From positions 62,001-126,000 of the forward strand of contig CALSRJ010000006.1 in the NCBI GenBank assembly GCA_943788725.1: a stretch of 64,000 nucleotides of DNA, read 5' to 3'. How positions within the stretch are numbered: the stretch's first letter is position 1; each line of letters begins with the position of its first letter. The notes under the pieces are model-generated. The model saw only the letters and a list, made by a program, of their open reading frames with translations. It made no database searches and was not told where the DNA came from. Source of the stretch: an uncultured Flavobacteriales bacterium. GTDB lineage: Bacteria > Bacteroidota > Bacteroidia > Flavobacteriales_G > Salibacteraceae. The position numbers and the translations under genes are program-made. Shown one piece after another: positions 44,848 through 53,305 of this stretch.

Positions 44848-45587
44848 ATCAAGAAGATTTGAGTGATGAAGTAGTTAACAACAAGGATGATGATGGAACT
44901 CTGAACCACACCTCGGGTGCTCGCCTTGCCCACTTCCAAAGCACCCCCAGCTGCGTAGTAACCGTGATAAGAGGGAACCGAAGTGAAGATAAATGCAAAA
45001 ACAGCAGATTTCGAAAGGGCGTATACGACGTGGTAAAGCCGGAAATCCAATTGTATTCCGTACTCATAATTCGAAACGCTCACAATGTCCGTAAACAGAG
45101 CGATGAGGTAACCGCCTCCGATCGAAACGAACATGGAGATGATTACCAAGAAAGGGCTGATCAATACAGCTGCCACAATCTTGGGAAGGATCAAATATGC
45201 GCTAGAGTTCACACCCATGATCTCAAGGGCGTCAATTTGTTCGGTAACCCGCATGAGTCCGATCTCAGAAGCGATGTTAGAGCCAATCTTTCCTGCCAGG
45301 ATCAATGCCATGATCGTAGGACTGAACTCTAGGATGGTTGACTGGCGTGTGGTGAATCCGATCGTGTACGTCGGAATAAAAGCGCTGTCAATGTTGGCCG
45401 CCGTTTGTATCGTGATAACCGCTCCCATGAACACTGAAATCACCATGATGATGCCCAAGGAATCCAGTCCAAGGGACACCATTTCATCCAAAAGTCTCCT
45501 GCGGTAAATAGACAGTTTCTCAGGTCGACTAAAAGCCCTCCACATCAAAATGAAGTATTTGCCCAGATGAAAGAGAAAGGGTGCCAT
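44844..45587 (-). CDS. mlaE: MlaE family ABC transporter permease
   Basis: This inner-membrane permease of the MCE/Mla system has 247 residues with about five helices: GIIMVISVFMGAVITIQTA, ILEFSPTIMALILAGKIGSN, ILPKIVAAVLISPFLVIISM, and SKSAVFAFIFTSVPSYHGYY. The conserved SEIGLMRVTEQIDALEIMGV is the coupling loop of MlaE proteins. The ATG is 5 nt after a TACATTTG -7 box. It forms a two-gene operon with mlaF. Confidence 0.93.
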   Translation of the reverse strand: MAPFLFHLGKYFILMWRAFSRPEKLSIYRRRLLDEMVSLGLDSLGIIMVISVFMGAVITIQTAANIDSAFIPTYTIGFTTRQSTILEFSPTIMALILAGKIGSNIASEIGLMRVTEQIDALEIMGVNSSAYLILPKIVAAVLISPFLVIISMFVSIGGGYLIALFTDIVSVSNYEYGIQLDFRLYHVVYALSKSAVFAFIFTSVPSYHGYYAAGGALEVGKASTRGVVQSSIIILVVNYFITQIFLI

Positions 45588-45592
45588 CGCAG

Positions 45593-45600
45593 CAAATGTA
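45593..45600 (-). promoter_or_regulatory. -7 box TACATTTG, 5 nt from the mlaE ATG
   Basis: TACATTTG on the minus strand matches TAnnTTTG and is followed by CTGCG and ATG. A leader of at most 1-2 nt is predicted. The small lipoprotein gene is divergent, with its own -7 box 36 bp away. Confidence 0.55.
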
Positions 45601-45635
45601 ACTCTTATTCAATGTGGACTTGCCTCACAATTCAG

Positions 45636-45643
45636 TAGCTTTG
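45636..45643 (+). promoter_or_regulatory. -7 box TAGCTTTG, 4 nt from the small lipoprotein ATG
   Basis: TAGCTTTG matches TAnnTTTG and is followed by AACG and ATG. TGTG at 45613-45616, 19 nt upstream, is a 3/4 match to the -33 TTTG. This box supports the 52-codon gene as real. Confidence 0.55.
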
Positions 45644-45647
45644 AACG

Positions 45648-45806
45648 ATGCGTTTTGTAAAAATCCTCTTCCTATTATGCGTGGCCGCCTGCTTGAGTGG
45701 ATGTGCTCTGTTCAAGGGGAAAAAGAATTGCGATTGTCCATCTTGGGGCACACAGCATCTGCGAGAAACGTCGGCAGACAGCCGACTTGCGGACAACCAT
45801 GAGTAA
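45648..45806 (+). CDS. 52-aa lipoprotein, translationally coupled to the SprT-like gene
   Basis: A 52-codon frame starts at ATG 45648. It encodes a signal peptide with lipobox (RFVKILFLLCVAACLSGC), then a short polar tail beginning ALFKGKKNCDCPSWGT with a CDCPSWG motif. Its stop overlaps the ATG of the SprT-like gene (ATGAGTAA, start at 45799 and stop at 45806), so the two are coupled. A -7 box lies 4 nt upstream. Mature length is about 33 residues. Small lipoproteins with a CPxW-like core are familiar to me from Bacteroidota, but I know no function. Confidence 0.72.
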   Translation: MRFVKILFLLCVAACLSGCALFKGKKNCDCPSWGTQHLRETSADSRLADNHE

Positions 45807-46416
45807 AGAAGCATTTTCACAAGGCCTTTCCAAATACATCCCGTCCGAGGCAATCGACATCGTCTACGGCTGGTTGGAGCCCCATCGGATAAAACTGAAA
45901 ATCAGCAAACCGCGCACGACCAAGCTCGGCGATTTTAGGGTGCGATCAAGGCATGCCCCCGCGCAGATATCCGTCAACGGCAACCTCAACCCCTACTCCT
46001 TCCTGATCACCCTTACCCACGAAGTCGCTCATCTGAAAGACTACGAACAACGCGGACATCTGCGAGAAGCGCACGGACCCACTTGGAAAGAGCACTACAT
46101 AGGTCTGCTAGCTGAATTGCGCGCTACCAAAGCCTTTCCTGAAGATCTAATACCCGCATTGGATCAGCACATGCGACGGCCAAAGGCCGCTTCCTGCTCC
46201 GACCCTAACCTATTAGATGCCCTCCGACTCTACGATGACCATCAATCGTTGAGACTTAAAGACTTACAAGAAGGCGCTAACTTCACACTCTCCAATGGTC
46301 GGGTATTTCAGCGCGGTCCCCTTCGCCGGACCCGATACAAATGCCTTGAAACTTCAAGCAACCGCTGGTACTTGATCCATGGTGAAGCGGAGGTCGAGAT
46401 CGCCAACGTATCCTAA
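45799..46416 (+). CDS. SprT-like zinc metalloprotease-fold protein
   Basis: The 205-residue protein contains the metallopeptidase motif HEVAHLKD in FLITLTHEVAHLKDYEQRGH and, 24 residues on, the third ligand region EAHGPTWKEHY, which is the SprT-like (PF10263) pattern. No signal peptide is present, so it is cytoplasmic. The C-terminal part with FTLSNGRVFQRGPLRRTRYK lacks the Cys4 zinc ribbon of full SprT proteins. The ATG at 45799 overlaps the preceding lipoprotein stop; the longer reading from 45697 would run through that lipoprotein. Protease activity is unproven for bacterial members. Confidence 0.87.
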   Translation: MSKEAFSQGLSKYIPSEAIDIVYGWLEPHRIKLKISKPRTTKLGDFRVRSRHAPAQISVNGNLNPYSFLITLTHEVAHLKDYEQRGHLREAHGPTWKEHYIGLLAELRATKAFPEDLIPALDQHMRRPKAASCSDPNLLDALRLYDDHQSLRLKDLQEGANFTLSNGRVFQRGPLRRTRYKCLETSSNRWYLIHGEAEVEIANVS

Positions 46417-46482
46417 ATGCTAACCTTGTCTTCATCTCAAAGCCGAAGCCGTGCATTACATTCGCGCCTCAATTGATCTTTG

Positions 46483-47568
46483 ATGAAAGAAGTATACTGT
46501 GTAGTAATGGCCGGCGGAATCGGAAGTCGGTTCTGGCCAATGAGCCGACAAAAGACACCCAAGCAATTCTTGGACATCATGGGCACCGGATCCTCGTTGA
46601 TCCAATTGACCTACGATCGTTTCAAGACCATTTCCCGGCCCGAGCAATTCATGATCGTCACCTCTGACGAGTACTCCCAATTGACCTTGGATCATCTGCC
46701 CGAACTCACACAAGCTCAGGTCTTGGCAGAACCTTCCAGAAAGAACACTGCTCCTTGCATCGCCTATGCAGCGTACAAACTCTACAAGAAGAACCCTGAT
46801 GCGATCATGGTCGTATCTCCTGCAGATCACATCATTCTAAAGGAAAGCGCCTTTCTCAAAACGCTGCAAATGGCGATCGATCATGCCTCAGAAACGGGAC
46901 ACTTGGTGACCATAGGCATCAAGCCAAGCCGGCCCGATTCAGGTTACGGATACATCCAATTTCACCGAGAAGAGGCCTACGCCACCGAAGACATCCGGGC
47001 TGTGAAGACGTTTACCGAAAAGCCAAGCGTTGAATTGGCCCTTCAATTTCTCCAGAGCGGTGATTTCTATTGGAACAGCGGCATGTTTGTATGGAAGGCA
47101 TCCAGCATCGTGGAAGCATTCCGCACCTTGATGCCAGACATGGCAGAACTCTTTGAAGAGGAGCAGGATGCCCTGAATGGACCAGAAGAAACAAGGGCCA
47201 TCCGAAGCATTTACAACCAATGTCCTAACATCTCCATCGACTATGGTATCATGGAGAAGGCCAAGAACGTGGACGTCGTCTTGGGCGACTTTGGATGGTC
47301 AGACTTGGGTACTTGGGGTTCGCTCTTTGAGCAACTCGACCACGATGACATGGACAACGTGAAGTTGAACGGTCAAATCAAGACCTACAACACCTACCAT
47401 TCGATCATCCTTACTAAAAAAGGCAAGCTAGCCGTGGTACAAGGTCTGACGAACTACATCGTCATCGATACCGACGATGTCTTGTTGATCTGCCAGAAAG
47501 ACGAAGAGCAAAAGATCAAGCAGTTTGTGCAGGACCTAAAAGATGCCAAGCTGAATCAATACATGTAG
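46483..47568 (+). CDS. manC: mannose-1-phosphate guanylyltransferase
   Basis: ManC makes GDP-mannose from GTP and mannose-1-phosphate for capsule, LPS or glycoprotein sugars. The 361 residues show the nucleotidyltransferase signature VMAGGIGSRFWPMSRQKTPK, PCIAYAAYKLYKKNPDAIMV, VVSPADHII, FTEKPSVELALQFL, FYWNSGMFVWKAS and FGWSDLGTWGSL. The domain matches single-function ManC: the C-terminal isomerase domain of the bifunctional enzyme is missing. The ATG at 46483 is preferred over the TTG one codon upstream. A TACATTCG -7-like box lies 18 nt upstream. A bidirectional terminator follows. Confidence 0.95.
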   Translation: MKEVYCVVMAGGIGSRFWPMSRQKTPKQFLDIMGTGSSLIQLTYDRFKTISRPEQFMIVTSDEYSQLTLDHLPELTQAQVLAEPSRKNTAPCIAYAAYKLYKKNPDAIMVVSPADHIILKESAFLKTLQMAIDHASETGHLVTIGIKPSRPDSGYGYIQFHREEAYATEDIRAVKTFTEKPSVELALQFLQSGDFYWNSGMFVWKASSIVEAFRTLMPDMAELFEEEQDALNGPEETRAIRSIYNQCPNISIDYGIMEKAKNVDVVLGDFGWSDLGTWGSLFEQLDHDDMDNVKLNGQIKTYNTYHSIILTKKGKLAVVQGLTNYIVIDTDDVLLICQKDEEQKIKQFVQDLKDAKLNQYM

Positions 47569-47574
47569 AACACA

Positions 47575-47600
47575 AAAAAGCCCCTCTCGAGGGGCTTTTT
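47575..47600. terminator. bidirectional terminator between manC and fumC
   Basis: AAAAAGCCCCT-CTCG-AGGGGCTTTTT is a perfect hairpin with A and T runs on both sides, 6 bp after the manC stop and 21 bp after the convergent fumC stop. It can serve both genes. Confidence 0.93.
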
Positions 47601-47621
47601 CATATCTATAGTATACTTCAA

Positions 47622-49019
47622 TTAGCTCAAACTCCCAATCATCTTGCTAGGGTCTACCCACTGGTCAAATTCATCGGCTGTCAAGTAGCCCAAATTGATG
47701 GATTCTTCCTTCAACGTCGTTCCATTCTCGTGCGCTGTCTTGGCAATCTTAGCTGCTTTCTCGTAACCGATCTTGGTGTTAAGTGCCGTGACAAGCATTA
47801 GGCTGTTGTCTAGGTTCTGCTTAATCCTACCGTGATTGGGTTCAATGCCAACGGCGCAATGGTCGTTGAAAGAAGCGCAAGCTTCTCCGATCAACCTGGC
47901 ACTCGACAATACATTGTAGGCCATAACTGGCTTAAATACATTGAGCTCAAAATGACCCGTGGCTCCTCCCATGGTAACAGCTACATCATTTCCCATAACC
48001 TGTGCACAAACCATGGTCAAGGCTTCTGCTTGGGTTGGGTTTACCTTACCGGGCATGATGCTCGAGCCTGGCTCATTGGCAGGAATGATCAATTCACCGA
48101 TACCACAGCGCGGTCCACTGGCCAACAAACGGATGTCGTTACCGATCTTCATCAGGCTCACAGCGAGCTGTTTTAACGCTCCGTGTGTCTCCACGAGGGC
48201 ATCGTGTGCTGCAAGGGCCTCAAACTTGTTCTCAGCCGTTCTGAAGGGGTGTCCGGTGAAGTCTGCGATCTTCTTCGCTACCAATTCTGAATAGCCTTCC
48301 GGTGTGTTGATTCCCGTACCCACCGCCGTGCCGCCCAAAGCGATCTCAGAGAGGTGGTCTAAGGTATTGCGCAATGCTTTGATGCCGTGATTGAGTTGTG
48401 CCACGTAGCCCGACAATTCTTGTCCAACTGTAAGCGGCGTCGCATCCATAAGGTGTGTCCTTCCGATCTTCACTACGTTCATGAATTCTTTCGACTTCGC
48501 TTGAAGCGTATCACGTAGTTTCTCCACTCCTGGGATGGTCGTTTCTACCACCATCTTGTATGAGGCAATGTGCATTCCAGTGGGATAGGTATCGTTCGAA
48601 CTCTGCGACTTGTTCACGTCGTCGTTCGGGTGGATCTTCATTTGTCCTTCGCCGAGGGTTCCACCATCGAGCACATGGGCTCGGTTAGAAACCACCTCGT
48701 TCACATTCATATTGGATTGGGTTCCAGAACCCGTCTGCCAGATCACAAGAGGAAACTGATCATCCAATTTACCCGCTAAAATTTCATCGCAAACCTTAGA
48801 TATGAGGTCTCGCTTCTCTTCTGTCAACACTCCCAGATCGCAGTTGGCGTGTGCCGCTGCCTTCTTCAGGTATGCGAATCCGTAAATGACCTCAAGCGGC
48901 ATGCTAGCCTCTGGGCCAATCTTAAAGTTGTTTCTGGAACGCTCAGTCTGGGCTCCCCAGTACTTATCGGCGGGAACATTCACCTCGCCCATCGTGTCTT
49001 TTTCGATCCTGTATTCCAT
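47622..49019 (-). CDS. fumC: class II fumarate hydratase
   Basis: FumC hydrates fumarate to malate in the TCA cycle and needs no iron-sulfur cluster. At 465 residues it is of family length. Signatures are [39 protein letters not shown], the [18 protein letters not shown] substrate site, [26 protein letters not shown] and the superfamily signature [15 protein letters not shown]. It converges with manC across a shared terminator. Confidence 0.97.
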   Translation of the reverse strand: MEYRIEKDTMGEVNVPADKYWGAQTERSRNNFKIGPEASMPLEVIYGFAYLKKAAAHANCDLGVLTEEKRDLISKVCDEILAGKLDDQFPLVIWQTGSGTQSNMNVNEVVSNRAHVLDGGTLGEGQMKIHPNDDVNKSQSSNDTYPTGMHIASYKMVVETTIPGVEKLRDTLQAKSKEFMNVVKIGRTHLMDATPLTVGQELSGYVAQLNHGIKALRNTLDHLSEIALGGTAVGTGINTPEGYSELVAKKIADFTGHPFRTAENKFEALAAHDALVETHGALKQLAVSLMKIGNDIRLLASGPRCGIGELIIPANEPGSSIMPGKVNPTQAEALTMVCAQVMGNDVAVTMGGATGHFELNVFKPVMAYNVLSSARLIGEACASFNDHCAVGIEPNHGRIKQNLDNSLMLVTALNTKIGYEKAAKIAKTAHENGTTLKEESINLGYLTADEFDQWVDPSKMIGSLS

Positions 49020-49128
49020 CTTTTTGCACGTTATCGTTTACTCAATTCTACTTTACTCAATTTCTTGTTCACATCGCATATCGTAAATAGGCGCGATGCT
49101 TTATATTCGCTGCCAAATGTAAACTGCC

Positions 49129-49302
49129 ATGGGAGAATATATTGGCTTCTTTATCTTTCTTTTCTTTCTATTGATGGCCTTTTGGATCCTCATTTTCTTG
49201 ATCGGATTCTTGGGGTATTGGTCCATCATGGGCGGGCTCAATAGCCTGATGCCTGGCTTGTTCAACAAGAAAGAGGAAGAGACTACTACGGCTGAAGAAT
49301 AG
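49129..49302 (+). CDS. 57-aa membrane protein of unknown function
   Basis: An ATG at 49129 opens a 57-codon frame. Its first 45 residues are strongly hydrophobic (GEYIGFFIFLFFLLMAFWI, then ILIFLIGFLGYWSIMGGLNS), probably one long or two short membrane helices, followed by a charged tail with NKKEEETTTAEE. A TATATTCG -7-like box lies 19 nt upstream. It sits between fumC (divergent) and prfB (convergent, 7 bp away). The hydrophobic-then-acidic pattern is unlikely by chance, but I do not recognise the family. Confidence 0.6.
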   Translation: MGEYIGFFIFLFFLLMAFWILIFLIGFLGYWSIMGGLNSLMPGLFNKKEEETTTAEE

Positions 49303-49309
49303 GCCCGAC

Positions 49310-50419
49310 CTATTCAGATTCTTCTGTCTCCAGTTTGCCTGCACTCCACATCAGGAAGGCCTCCAGAAACTTATCGATATCTCCATTGAGTACCGCGTCC
49401 GCGTCTGACGTTTCCACGCCTGTGCGCACGTCTTTCACCATTTTGTACGGGTGCAATACGTAGTTCCGGATTTGGCTTCCCCATTCGATCTTCATCTTAT
49501 TCGATTCGATCTCAGCTTGCTTCGCACGCTTTTCTTCGAGCTCCATCTCGTAGAGGCGTGACTTCAGCAATTGGATAGCCTTTTCTCTGTTTTGCAATTG
49601 AGAGCGCGTCTCAGTGTTTTCAATGATAATACCGGAAGGTTTGTGTCGCAGCCGCACACCGGTCTCTACCTTGTTCACATTCTGTCCACCCGCTCCACCT
49701 GATCGGAAGGTATCCCAATCGATGTCTGAAGGGTTCACCTCGATTTCAATGGTATCGTCTACAAGCGGATATACATAGACCGACACAAAAGATGTATGGC
49801 GTTTGGCGTTGCTGTCGAAAGGTGAAATACGCACCAATCGATGCACGCCATTCTCACCTTTCAGGTATCCAAAGGCAAAGTCTCCCGTGAATTGCAGCGT
49901 AACGGTCTTGATGCCCGCTACGTCGCCGCCTTGATAGTTTATCTCTGTGATCTTATAATCATTCTTCTCGCCCCACATCATGTACATGCGCATCAGCATT
50001 GAAGCCCAATCGCAGCTCTCGGTGCCACCCGCACCTGCAGTTATTTGCAAGACGGCTTCGAGTCCATCCTCTTCTGCACTCAGCATGTTCTTCATCTCGA
50101 GATCGTCAAGAATCTTCATCAGCTTGGCGTGCTGCGCTTCCACCTCGGCTTGCTCCGCTTCTCCCTCTTTCAGGAATTCGTAGAGTACTTTGAGGTCTTC
50201 TTGCGCAGTGATGAGTTCATCGAAAGCTTTGGTCCAAACCTTCTTCTTATTGATCTGCTTCAAGATCCCCTCGGCCTCCTTCGGGTCATCCCAAAAATTG
50301 GGGTCTAGGGTCTTTTGCTCTTCATCGGCGATGAGCGCCTTTTTGTGGTCAATATCAAGGTAGGACCGCAGTGCCTTGAGGCGCTCGTCTATTTCTTTGA
50401 TATCATCAATGGTGATCAT
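49310..50419 (-). CDS. prfB: peptide chain release factor 2, no programmed frameshift
   Basis: RF2 reads UAA and UGA stop codons and triggers peptide release. The 369 residues include the SPF anticodon-like tripeptide in [15 protein letters not shown] and the catalytic GGQ in [14 protein letters not shown]. The protein is encoded in one uninterrupted frame: at the place where most bacteria have CTT-TGA-C, here the codons are TAC CTT GAT ATT (residues 20-23, YLDI), with no in-frame TGA. RF2 autoregulation by frameshift is therefore absent. The ATG is 4 nt after a TACATTTG -7 box. Confidence 0.96.
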   Translation of the reverse strand: MITIDDIKEIDERLKALRSYLDIDHKKALIADEEQKTLDPNFWDDPKEAEGILKQINKKKVWTKAFDELITAQEDLKVLYEFLKEGEAEQAEVEAQHAKLMKILDDLEMKNMLSAEEDGLEAVLQITAGAGGTESCDWASMLMRMYMMWGEKNDYKITEINYQGGDVAGIKTVTLQFTGDFAFGYLKGENGVHRLVRISPFDSNAKRHTSFVSVYVYPLVDDTIEIEVNPSDIDWDTFRSGGAGGQNVNKVETGVRLRHKPSGIIIENTETRSQLQNREKAIQLLKSRLYEMELEEKRAKQAEIESNKMKIEWGSQIRNYVLHPYKMVKDVRTGVETSDADAVLNGDIDKFLEAFLMWSAGKLETEESE

Positions 50420-50423
50420 GCGG

Positions 50424-50431
50424 CAAATGTA
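50424..50431 (-). promoter_or_regulatory. -7 box TACATTTG, 4 nt from the prfB ATG
   Basis: TACATTTG on the minus strand matches TAnnTTTG and is followed by CCGC and ATG. The geometry predicts a leaderless prfB mRNA. Confidence 0.6.
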
Positions 50432-50488
50432 AAGCTTAGGAAGATGCTTTTTACTCCGCGATCAGTGTGGTTCCGGACCTCATTTACA

Positions 50489-50983
50489 TCAGGGTGCTTC
50501 ACACTTACCCTTCTCTTCTAGAGCGCTTTTGAACTCTGCGTAGGTATAGCCCTTGCGCATCAGGTAGTCGCTCACTTTTTGCTTCCGCTCCAAGGGCTTG
50601 CCTTCGGTGGTCTTCAGCTTCTTTTCAATGAGCCTACGCACGGTGGCTTGGTATTCTTCTTCGTCGATCTCCGTCATAGCCGTGTCTATCAGTCGGACAT
50701 GGATCTGGCGCTGCTGGAGTTCCCGTTTGATTTTATAGCGTCCCCACTGCTTGGTGCGGAAGTAGCCGCGGGCAAAACTTCGGGCAAAGCGCTCTTCGTT
50801 CAAAAGATCCTCATCTATCATTTGCATGAGCACTTGATCTACCTCCTTCTTGAACAAGCCCATGGCATAGAGCTTATCGCGCACTTCTTTATGGCACCGG
50901 TCTCGGTAGTTGCAAAAGGTGCGGATCTTGATCACCGCTTCAGAAATGCTTGGCCGTTTCAACCCAACGAAGCTAGGGATCAA
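50489..50983 (-). CDS. recX: regulatory protein RecX
   Basis: RecX binds RecA filaments and limits recombination. The 164-residue frame has the three-helix repeats of the family: FCNYRDRCHKEVRDKLYAMG, IDEDLLNEERFARSFARGYF, and WGRYKIKRELQQRQI, ending in KVSDYLMRKGYTYAEFKSAL. The CNYRDRCHKEV segment is the usual Bacteroidota form. The start is uncertain: no ATG is available, and TTG at 50983 or TTG at 50962 are the candidates. Confidence 0.88.
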   Translation of the reverse strand: MIPSFVGLKRPSISEAVIKIRTFCNYRDRCHKEVRDKLYAMGLFKKEVDQVLMQMIDEDLLNEERFARSFARGYFRTKQWGRYKIKRELQQRQIHVRLIDTAMTEIDEEEYQATVRRLIEKKLKTTEGKPLERKQKVSDYLMRKGYTYAEFKSALEEKGKCEAP

Positions 50984-51046
50984 AATGGAACCCGCGCTGT
51001 CCAGGCTTTCCGCCTTTTAGACAATTATTGCGTGAATGGTGGGGTC

Positions 51047-51076
51047 AAAAAAAAGGTCACCTGTTGGTGACCTTTT
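51047..51076 (-). terminator. Rho-independent terminator after rng
   Basis: On the minus strand AAAAGGTCACC-AACA-GGTGACCTTTT is a perfect 11-bp stem with a tetraloop and a T run. It lies 24 bp after the rng stop. Confidence 0.93.
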
Positions 51077-51100
51077 CATTTTAATGCATCCAAGTCGTGC

Positions 51101-52660
51101 TTAGAATAGGATCTCTTTTCCATCCTTATCCAAGAATTCATAGTCGAGGAACGTCAGCGCCGTTTTGGGCTCTACGGTGATCCACTTCTTGAAGAGCTTG
51201 AACCACTTTCGCTGGTAGCCATACATGTTCTTCTGCAGGTATGCTGCTACGAACGGGTGGGCCGCCAATGAAATTGTCACTTCTTTCTTGTCTTCGAATA
51301 CCGCCTTCAAGTTGTTCTCGATCTCATCTACGATGGTGATAGCAGCTTGCACTTCCCCAGTGCCTTTGCACGTAGGACAAACTTCAGCGGTTTTGATGGT
51401 CATTTCTGGACGAACGCGTTGACGCGTGATCTCTACCAAACCAAATCGACTCACAGGCAGTACCTGGTGTTTCGCTCGATCGGCGTCCATATACTCACGG
51501 AACTTATTCAGCAGGGTCTTGCGATTCTCTGCCTTTCGCATGTCGATGAAGTCGATGACGATGAGTCCACCCATGTCGCGCAGTCGGAGCTGTCGAGCGA
51601 CCTCTTCGGCGGCCTCCAGGTTAACCTTGATGGCGCTGTTCTCTTGACTCGCCTCTCCTTTTGCCGTGTTGCCGCTGTTGACGTCGATGACGTGCATGGC
51701 CTCTGTGTGTTCGATGACCAAGTAGGCACCACTTTTCATGGTGACGTGCTTTCCAAACAGACTTTTAATCTGTTTTTCAATGCCAAAATGCTCCATGACA
51801 TCTGTCTTGGCCTTGTGAAGTTTCACAAGCTTATCGGCATCTGGCGAGATCGACTTTAGATAGGTCGTAATGTCCTTTTGCAGTTCGGGACTATCGACCA
51901 CCACTTGATTGAACGATGCGTTGAGTAAATCCCTCAACATGACATTCGTGCGATCAATTTCGCCTAGTACTTTTTTAGGAGGCTTTGTTGAAGTAAAATT
52001 TTCAAAGCCTTCTTCCCAACGCTGCACAAGGTTGCGCAGGTCGGCATCGAGTTCGGCTACTTTTTGGCCTTCGGCCACGGTTCGCACGATTACACCAAAA
52101 CCTTTCGGTCTGATGCTCGATATCAATCTCCTGAGACGGTCGCGCTCTTCGCGCTTCTTGATCTTCTGAGAAACCGAGATCTTATCTCCAAAAGGAACCA
52201 GCACCAGGAATCTTCCTGCGATGCTCATCTCGCATGTTAAGCGAGGGCCTTTTGTAGAAATGGGCTCCTTCGCGATCTGAACGAGAATGTATCGGTTGGG
52301 TTTAACCACCTGATCCATTTTTCCGTTCTTATCAATATCCGGTTCGGTACTGAAGTCTGCTAGACTTCCATTGTTCCGTTTTCCGGTGATTCCTTCAGAA
52401 ACGAATTTCTGAAGCGACGCGAATTGAGGGCCCAGATCGTGGTAGTGCAGGAACGCATCTTTCTCGTATCCTACATCCACAAATGCTGCATTCAGTCCAG
52501 GAACAACGCGCTTAACGCGTCCCAGAAAGAGGTCGCCCACATTGAAACCCTTATCGAGTTTCTCGTTGTGGTATTCGACCAAGCCTTTGTTCTCAAGAAG
52601 AGCAATATTTACTTCACCATCCCCGGAGCGAATGATCAGTTCTTTGCTTTTCTCATCCAC
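51101..52660 (-). CDS. rng: ribonuclease G/E family endoribonuclease
   Basis: RNase G/E cleaves AU-rich single-stranded RNA in rRNA maturation and mRNA decay. At 519 residues it matches RNase G and lacks the long C-terminal scaffold of RNase E. Features are the S1 domain (GDLFLGRVKRVVPGLNAAFVD), GFGVIVRTVAEG, the catalytic Asp regions HVIDVNSGN and LIVIDFIDMRKAENRK, and the zinc-link CPTCKGTG. The start is GTG at 52658-52660. It is the last gene of HU-TPR-30-residue protein-rng. Confidence 0.95.
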   Translation of the reverse strand: MDEKSKELIIRSGDGEVNIALLENKGLVEYHNEKLDKGFNVGDLFLGRVKRVVPGLNAAFVDVGYEKDAFLHYHDLGPQFASLQKFVSEGITGKRNNGSLADFSTEPDIDKNGKMDQVVKPNRYILVQIAKEPISTKGPRLTCEMSIAGRFLVLVPFGDKISVSQKIKKREERDRLRRLISSIRPKGFGVIVRTVAEGQKVAELDADLRNLVQRWEEGFENFTSTKPPKKVLGEIDRTNVMLRDLLNASFNQVVVDSPELQKDITTYLKSISPDADKLVKLHKAKTDVMEHFGIEKQIKSLFGKHVTMKSGAYLVIEHTEAMHVIDVNSGNTAKGEASQENSAIKVNLEAAEEVARQLRLRDMGGLIVIDFIDMRKAENRKTLLNKFREYMDADRAKHQVLPVSRFGLVEITRQRVRPEMTIKTAEVCPTCKGTGEVQAAITIVDEIENNLKAVFEDKKEVTISLAAHPFVAAYLQKNMYGYQRKWFKLFKKWITVEPKTALTFLDYEFLDKDGKEILF

Positions 52661-52707
52661 TTTTTATGATGTATTATTGACCCGGGGTCAGTTATAGGGA
52701 AGAATAA

Positions 52708-52800
52708 TTACTTCTTCTTCTTGTGACGATTCTTTCTCAAACGCTTCTTGCGCTTGTGAGTCGCCATCTTGTGTCTTTTTCTTTTCTTACCGCTTGGCAT
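52708..52800 (-). CDS. 30-aa extremely basic protein, AURKAIP1/COX24-like small ribosomal protein
   Basis: A 30-codon frame from ATG 52800 encodes MPSGKKRKRHKM followed by ATHKRKKRLRKNRHKKKK, with 21 of 30 residues Lys, Arg or His. The pattern is near-invariant in Bacteroidota as I recall it and resembles the AURKAIP1/COX24 (mS38, mycobacterial bS22) domain, which lies deep in the small ribosomal subunit. That homology is from memory and should be treated as probable. It starts 1 bp after the TPR gene stop and 47 bp before rng. Confidence 0.75.
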   Translation of the reverse strand: MPSGKKRKRHKMATHKRKKRLRKNRHKKKK

Positions 52801-52801
52801 C

Positions 52802-53296
52802 TCAATTTGGTATTTGATTCAACATTGTTTGAGCATCATCTCTGAGCTCGGAATTATTCTGTTCCATCTCAAGGAAGGCCTCGAGGTGTGCTTTTGCTTC
52901 ATTCGTGTTCCCCATGTTCAACTTGGCCAGCCCCAACCAATAGTTCGCCTCGGCGAACTGCGGATCGATCTGCTGAACGATTTCAAATCGCTCTATGACC
53001 TTTTCCCATTGTCCGGTTTGTGCTGAGAACCTTCCTAGGTGAAACTGCGCCCTGAAATTAGACGGGTTTTCCTCGGCGATTTGCCTCAGGTACAAGATCC
53101 CTTGCATGGGTGCCTCACTGGAGATGATGGCCAGGGCTGAATCGATTTGATTCTCGACCGTTGGCGGTTCGCTATTGGCGACCTCTTCGGCCGACGATAC
53201 CACATCTCCCGCATGACGGGGAGCAAACATAAAAAGAACGATAACTACGACGGTTACACCTACGGCCAGGTAATGCTTTGTGCTAAATCCGGCCAT
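52802..53296 (-). CDS. TPR-repeat membrane-anchored protein
   Basis: The 164-residue protein has one N-terminal membrane helix (HYLAVGVTVVVIVLFMFAPR) and then TPR units: PMQGILYLRQIAEENPSNF, AQFHLGRFSAQTGQWEKVIE, ANYWLGLAKLNMGNTNEAKA. The TPR part would lie in the periplasm. The partner is unknown. It lies 9 bp after the HU gene and 1 bp before the 30-residue basic protein, a gene order I recall as conserved in Bacteroidota. Confidence 0.88.
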   Translation of the reverse strand: MAGFSTKHYLAVGVTVVVIVLFMFAPRHAGDVVSSAEEVANSEPPTVENQIDSALAIISSEAPMQGILYLRQIAEENPSNFRAQFHLGRFSAQTGQWEKVIERFEIVQQIDPQFAEANYWLGLAKLNMGNTNEAKAHLEAFLEMEQNNSELRDDAQTMLNQIPN

Positions 53297-53305
53297 GCCC
53301 TCGTC

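Noticed and set aside
44101-45587. mlaFE without mlaD, mlaC or mlaB as an incomplete or novel transporter
   Set aside because: The MCE-domain partner is often encoded elsewhere in this phylum, so separation alone is not evidence of novelty.
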